Source: Phenylobacterium aquaticum (GTDB taxonomy: Bacteria > Pseudomonadota > Alphaproteobacteria > Caulobacterales > Caulobacteraceae). From it: DNA of 64,000 nucleotides. This document shows, piece after piece, positions 61,913-64,000 of the stretch. The position numbers and the translations under genes are program-made. Each line of letters starts with the position of its first letter. Position 1 is the stretch's first letter. The stretch spans positions 1 through 64,000 of the forward strand of contig NZ_JALDPT010000011.1 in NCBI RefSeq assembly GCF_022695515.1, written 5' to 3'. The notes under the pieces are model-generated. The model searched no databases. It was not told the DNA's origin and worked only from the letters and a program-made list of their open reading frames with translations.

Positions 61913-62982
61913 CGGGGAACCGTCCAGGCCTCGGCGCCGTCGAAGGTGAGCTTGACCGAACTGGCCTGGCCGCCCTCGGCGTTCAGGGCCTGGATCAGCC
62001 GATAGCGGTTTTCGGGATCGGTGCAGAACATCAGGAAGCCGCCGCCGCCGGCGCCGGACACCTTGCCGCCCCAGGCGCCCTTGGCCATGGCGATCTCGAA
62101 CAGGCGGTCGACGCAGTCGGTGGCGATGCCCTTGGCGGTCTTCTTCTTGGCGACCCAGGAGCGCTGCAGGATCTCCGCCACCTCGCGGGTGCGCCCGCGC
62201 AGAATGGCTTCCTTCATGGCCCCGGCGTCCGCCTTGAGGCGGTGCATGTTTTCGACCGTCTCTGGGTTCATGGTCACCAGACCGTCGATCTGTTCCTGGA
62301 TGATGGTGTCCGACCGGCGCGACTGGCCGGAGAAGCAGATCACCAGCGAACTCTCGAACTCGTTGAGATGGGCCCGAGGCGCGCGAAGGGGGTTCACCAG
62401 GGCCCGCTCACCGGGCAGGAATTCGATATAGTTGAAGCCCCCGAAGGCGGCCGCGTACTGATCCTGACGCCCGCCGGCCAGGCCCAGGGTGACGCGCTCG
62501 ATCTCAAAGGCGAGGCGAGCCACCTCGTAGGGACCCAGAGGCAGGTCGAGCGCCACGCGGAAGGCCTCGATCAGAGCCACGACCAGGGCCGAGGACGAGC
62601 CCAGACCGGAGCCCGCGGGCGCATCGATGGTGGTCGAGACGATCAGCGGCGGCGCCTGGCCGTCGAGATAGGTCTCCACCACATGGCGATAGACCGCCTT
62701 GTGCAGGATCAGCCCCGCATCGAGGCGCACCTCGTCGAACCGGTCATAGGTCTCCTCGCCGCCGATATCGCTGGCGCGGAAACCGATCCGCCCCTGCGGA
62801 TGGCGTACAAGGTGGGCGAACGCGAAGCGGTCGATGGTGGCGTTGAGCACGGCGCCGCCGAACTGGTCGCAATAGGGCGACAGGTCGGTGCCGCCGCCGG
62901 CCAGGCCCAGGCGCAACGGCGCGCGGGCGCGAACGTCGAACTGGCGGGCGTCGAGCAGTCGGGCGTCGGGACCGGGGCTCAT
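61909..62982 (-). CDS. GHMP kinase (HddA-like heptose-7-phosphate kinase)
   Basis: A 357-residue GHMP-family kinase. The first motif is LRLGLAGGGTDLSPY, the ATP loop is IDAPAGSGLGSSSALVVAL, and the third motif is KVSGAGGGGFLMF. HddA phosphorylates D-glycero-D-manno-heptose 7-phosphate at C1 to the 1,7-bisphosphate. The start could be GTG 62994, which overlaps the PAP2 stop, or ATG 62982; the ATG is given. The gene's stop overlaps the HddC-like start. A paralogous kinase is encoded two genes upstream. Confidence 0.85.
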   Translation of the reverse strand: MSPGPDARLLDARQFDVRARAPLRLGLAGGGTDLSPYCDQFGGAVLNATIDRFAFAHLVRHPQGRIGFRASDIGGEETYDRFDEVRLDAGLILHKAVYRHVVETYLDGQAPPLIVSTTIDAPAGSGLGSSSALVVALIEAFRVALDLPLGPYEVARLAFEIERVTLGLAGGRQDQYAAAFGGFNYIEFLPGERALVNPLRAPRAHLNEFESSLVICFSGQSRRSDTIIQEQIDGLVTMNPETVENMHRLKADAGAMKEAILRGRTREVAEILQRSWVAKKKTAKGIATDCVDRLFEIAMAKGAWGGKVSGAGGGGFLMFCTDPENRYRLIQALNAEGGQASSVKLTFDGAEAWTVPR

Positions 62983-62990
62983 CAGGGTGC

Positions 62991-63560
62991 TCACAGGAAC
63001 ATCGTGCTGGAGATGCGCACGCCGGAGATCAGGGCGAAGACGCCGACCACGACCATGCCGGCCAGCAAGACAGGCGCCCCATCGCCGCGGGGATGATCGC
63101 GGCGACGGCGCACCTGGTCGAACACCAGGACGAACAGACCGGCGACGGCTACGCCTGCCGCGACATCCGCGACCGTGTGGGTGTGCAGCGTGACCCGGGT
63201 GACCAGCACGGCCGCCAGAGCCAGGACCGAGAAGAGCACGCCCGCGATCGCCGCGACGCCCCGGCACGTCCCCGCAAACAGGACGATCGCCGCGCCATAG
63301 ACCATGGTCGCCAGGGCCGCGTGTCCGCTGGGCGCGCCGCTCGACAACTGGAACAGCGACAGCCCGTCCGGATAGGGAAACATCTGGGCGGCGCCGAACT
63401 TCAGCACGGTGTCGACAACAACCGCGCCCATGAAGCAGACCGCAAAGCTCATCGCCATGAGCCGGTCGAGCTTGGCCCAGCACCAGCCGAAGACCACGGC
63501 GGCGACCGCCGTGGCGGGAAAGAGATCGCCGAGATCGGTGATCAGGCGGGCGGGGCTCAT
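62991..63560 (-). CDS. PAP2-family membrane phosphatase
   Basis: A 189-residue inner-membrane PAP2 protein with five or six helices. The phosphatase motifs are GAPSGHAALA (motif 2) and RVTLHTHTVADV (motif 3: R-x5-H-x3-D); the lysine-containing motif 1 is not obvious, so catalysis needs checking. Such enzymes dephosphorylate lipid phosphates or undecaprenyl pyrophosphate. It overlaps the upstream kinase by four bases (ATGA) and the HddA-like gene start (if GTG 62994). Confidence 0.85.
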   Translation of the reverse strand: MSPARLITDLGDLFPATAVAAVVFGWCWAKLDRLMAMSFAVCFMGAVVVDTVLKFGAAQMFPYPDGLSLFQLSSGAPSGHAALATMVYGAAIVLFAGTCRGVAAIAGVLFSVLALAAVLVTRVTLHTHTVADVAAGVAVAGLFVLVFDQVRRRRDHPRGDGAPVLLAGMVVVGVFALISGVRISSTMFL

Positions 63561-64000
63561 GCGGCGGTCATCATCTCGGTCCGCGCGCCCAGGACCTGGG
63601 CCCCGGCGCGGTCGATCCGGTAGTTGAGCCGGGGCATGTTCTGGCTGGCCATATAGGCCTCGAGCTTCGTCCCGTCGCTGGGGTCGAACAGCATCAGGAA
63701 GCCGCCGCCGCCGGCGCCGATCACCTTGCCGCCCAGGACGCCGTAGTTGGCGCGCACATGATCATAGAGCTGGTCGATGTGCGGCCAGCTGATCTTGGAC
63801 GACATCTTCTTCTTCGAGACCCAGTGCTCGTGGAGCATATGGCCCCAGCCCTCCAGGTCGCCGGCCACCCAGGCGTCACGGATCCGGTAGCCCAGGGTCT
63901 TGATCGCCCCCAGGCTTTCGGCGACCGCGTCGCGCGATCCGGACGGATCCGACAGCATGGCGCTGTTCTGGTCGTTGAGGATCACGGCGGCGTCCCGGCG
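63557..64000 (-). CDS. GHMP kinase, 5' part beyond the window
   Basis: The C-terminal 147 residues of a second GHMP kinase. Near the end, LGGKVIGAGGGGFLMLFDP matches the third GHMP motif, and VSKKKMSSKISWPHID resembles the HddA family. The frame is open to the window edge, so the gene continues beyond 64000. It overlaps the PAP2 start by four bases. It is a paralogue of the HddA-like kinase at 61909-62982. Confidence 0.87.
   Translation of the reverse strand, partial: RRDAAVILNDQNSAMLSDPSGSRDAVAESLGAIKTLGYRIRDAWVAGDLEGWGHMLHEHWVSKKKMSSKISWPHIDQLYDHVRANYGVLGGKVIGAGGGGFLMLFDPSDGTKLEAYMASQNMPRLNYRIDRAGAQVLGARTEMMTAA

Overview
The window is a high-GC, gene-dense stretch of an alphaproteobacterial chromosome, most likely from the Caulobacterales (Caulobacter, Phenylobacterium or a close relative). 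The strongest pointer is an intact holdfast-anchor operon, hfaA-hfaB-hfaD (2242-4841). Other pointers are a DUF3126 gene next to cysE, a TorF-type porin, a large TonB-dependent receptor and frequent GTG or TTG starts. I found no rRNA, tRNA, CRISPR array, insertion sequence or prophage. The genus cannot be fixed from the sequence alone.

Layout. 0.5-2.1 kb: Rrf2 regulator, CBS-domain protein, rhomboid protease. 2.2-4.8 kb: hfaABD behind a near-perfect sigma-54 promoter. 4.9-10.6 kb: M16 lipoprotein peptidase, an HTH protein, a secreted Cys/Pro repeat protein and a PAS protein. 10.7-12.3 kb: a translationally coupled class-IV aminotransferase-like and sulfotransferase-like pair. 12.4-17.9 kb: aldo/keto reductase, GMC oxidoreductase, S1/P1-like nuclease and a degenerate amidohydrolase. 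18.1-21.4 kb: small genes of unknown function with a SUKH/SMI1 protein and a barstar-like protein, an immunity-type pair with no toxin visible. 21.5-25.0 kb: esterase, VapBC-type toxin-antitoxin, HxlR regulator divergent from an SDR, enoyl-CoA hydratase. 25.1-33.3 kb: mostly housekeeping genes (MazG-like, gamma carbonic anhydrase, PhoH, MFS exporter, DUF3126, CysE, Nudix, nitroreductase, QueF, SDR). 33.5-42.9 kb: TorF porin, then a polysaccharide-precursor group (CapD-like dehydratase, UDP-glucuronate-epimerase-like protein, nucleotide-sugar dehydrogenase) interspersed with an M28-like protein, two SDRs and an M20 amidohydrolase. 43.0-50.2 kb: a LysR / CocE hydrolase / YfcC transporter / TonB receptor locus on the minus strand that looks like one uptake-and-hydrolysis unit. 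50.4-55.3 kb: CapA-like protein, GTP-type PEP carboxykinase, chemoreceptor. 55.8-60.8 kb: an HTH/PIN toxin-antitoxin pair, a secreted glycoside hydrolase and a class II Fic protein, the TA and Fic genes having conspicuous palindromic or iterated control DNA. 61.2-64.0 kb: a tightly overlapped heptose-nucleotide operon (GHMP kinase, PAP2, HddA-like kinase, HddC-like nucleotidyltransferase) running off the window end.

Five otherwise well-conserved genes (HxlR, enoyl-CoA hydratase, UDP-sugar epimerase, nucleotide-sugar dehydrogenase, TonB receptor) each carry a single one- or two-base frameshift, all explicable as small deletions. That pattern suggests residual assembly errors rather than five independent pseudogenes, so they are listed over their full reconstructed spans.

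Most notable for follow-up: the Fic gene whose GTG start lies inside a perfect 14-bp inverted repeat next to four iterated sites; the aminotransferase/sulfotransferase pair, which resembles a fused plant protein and lacks the PLP lysine at the usual place; the structured, terminator-ended leader in front of phoH; the sigma-54 promoter of hfaA; the toxin-less SUKH/barstar pair; and the heptose operon with two kinases around a PAP2 phosphatase.
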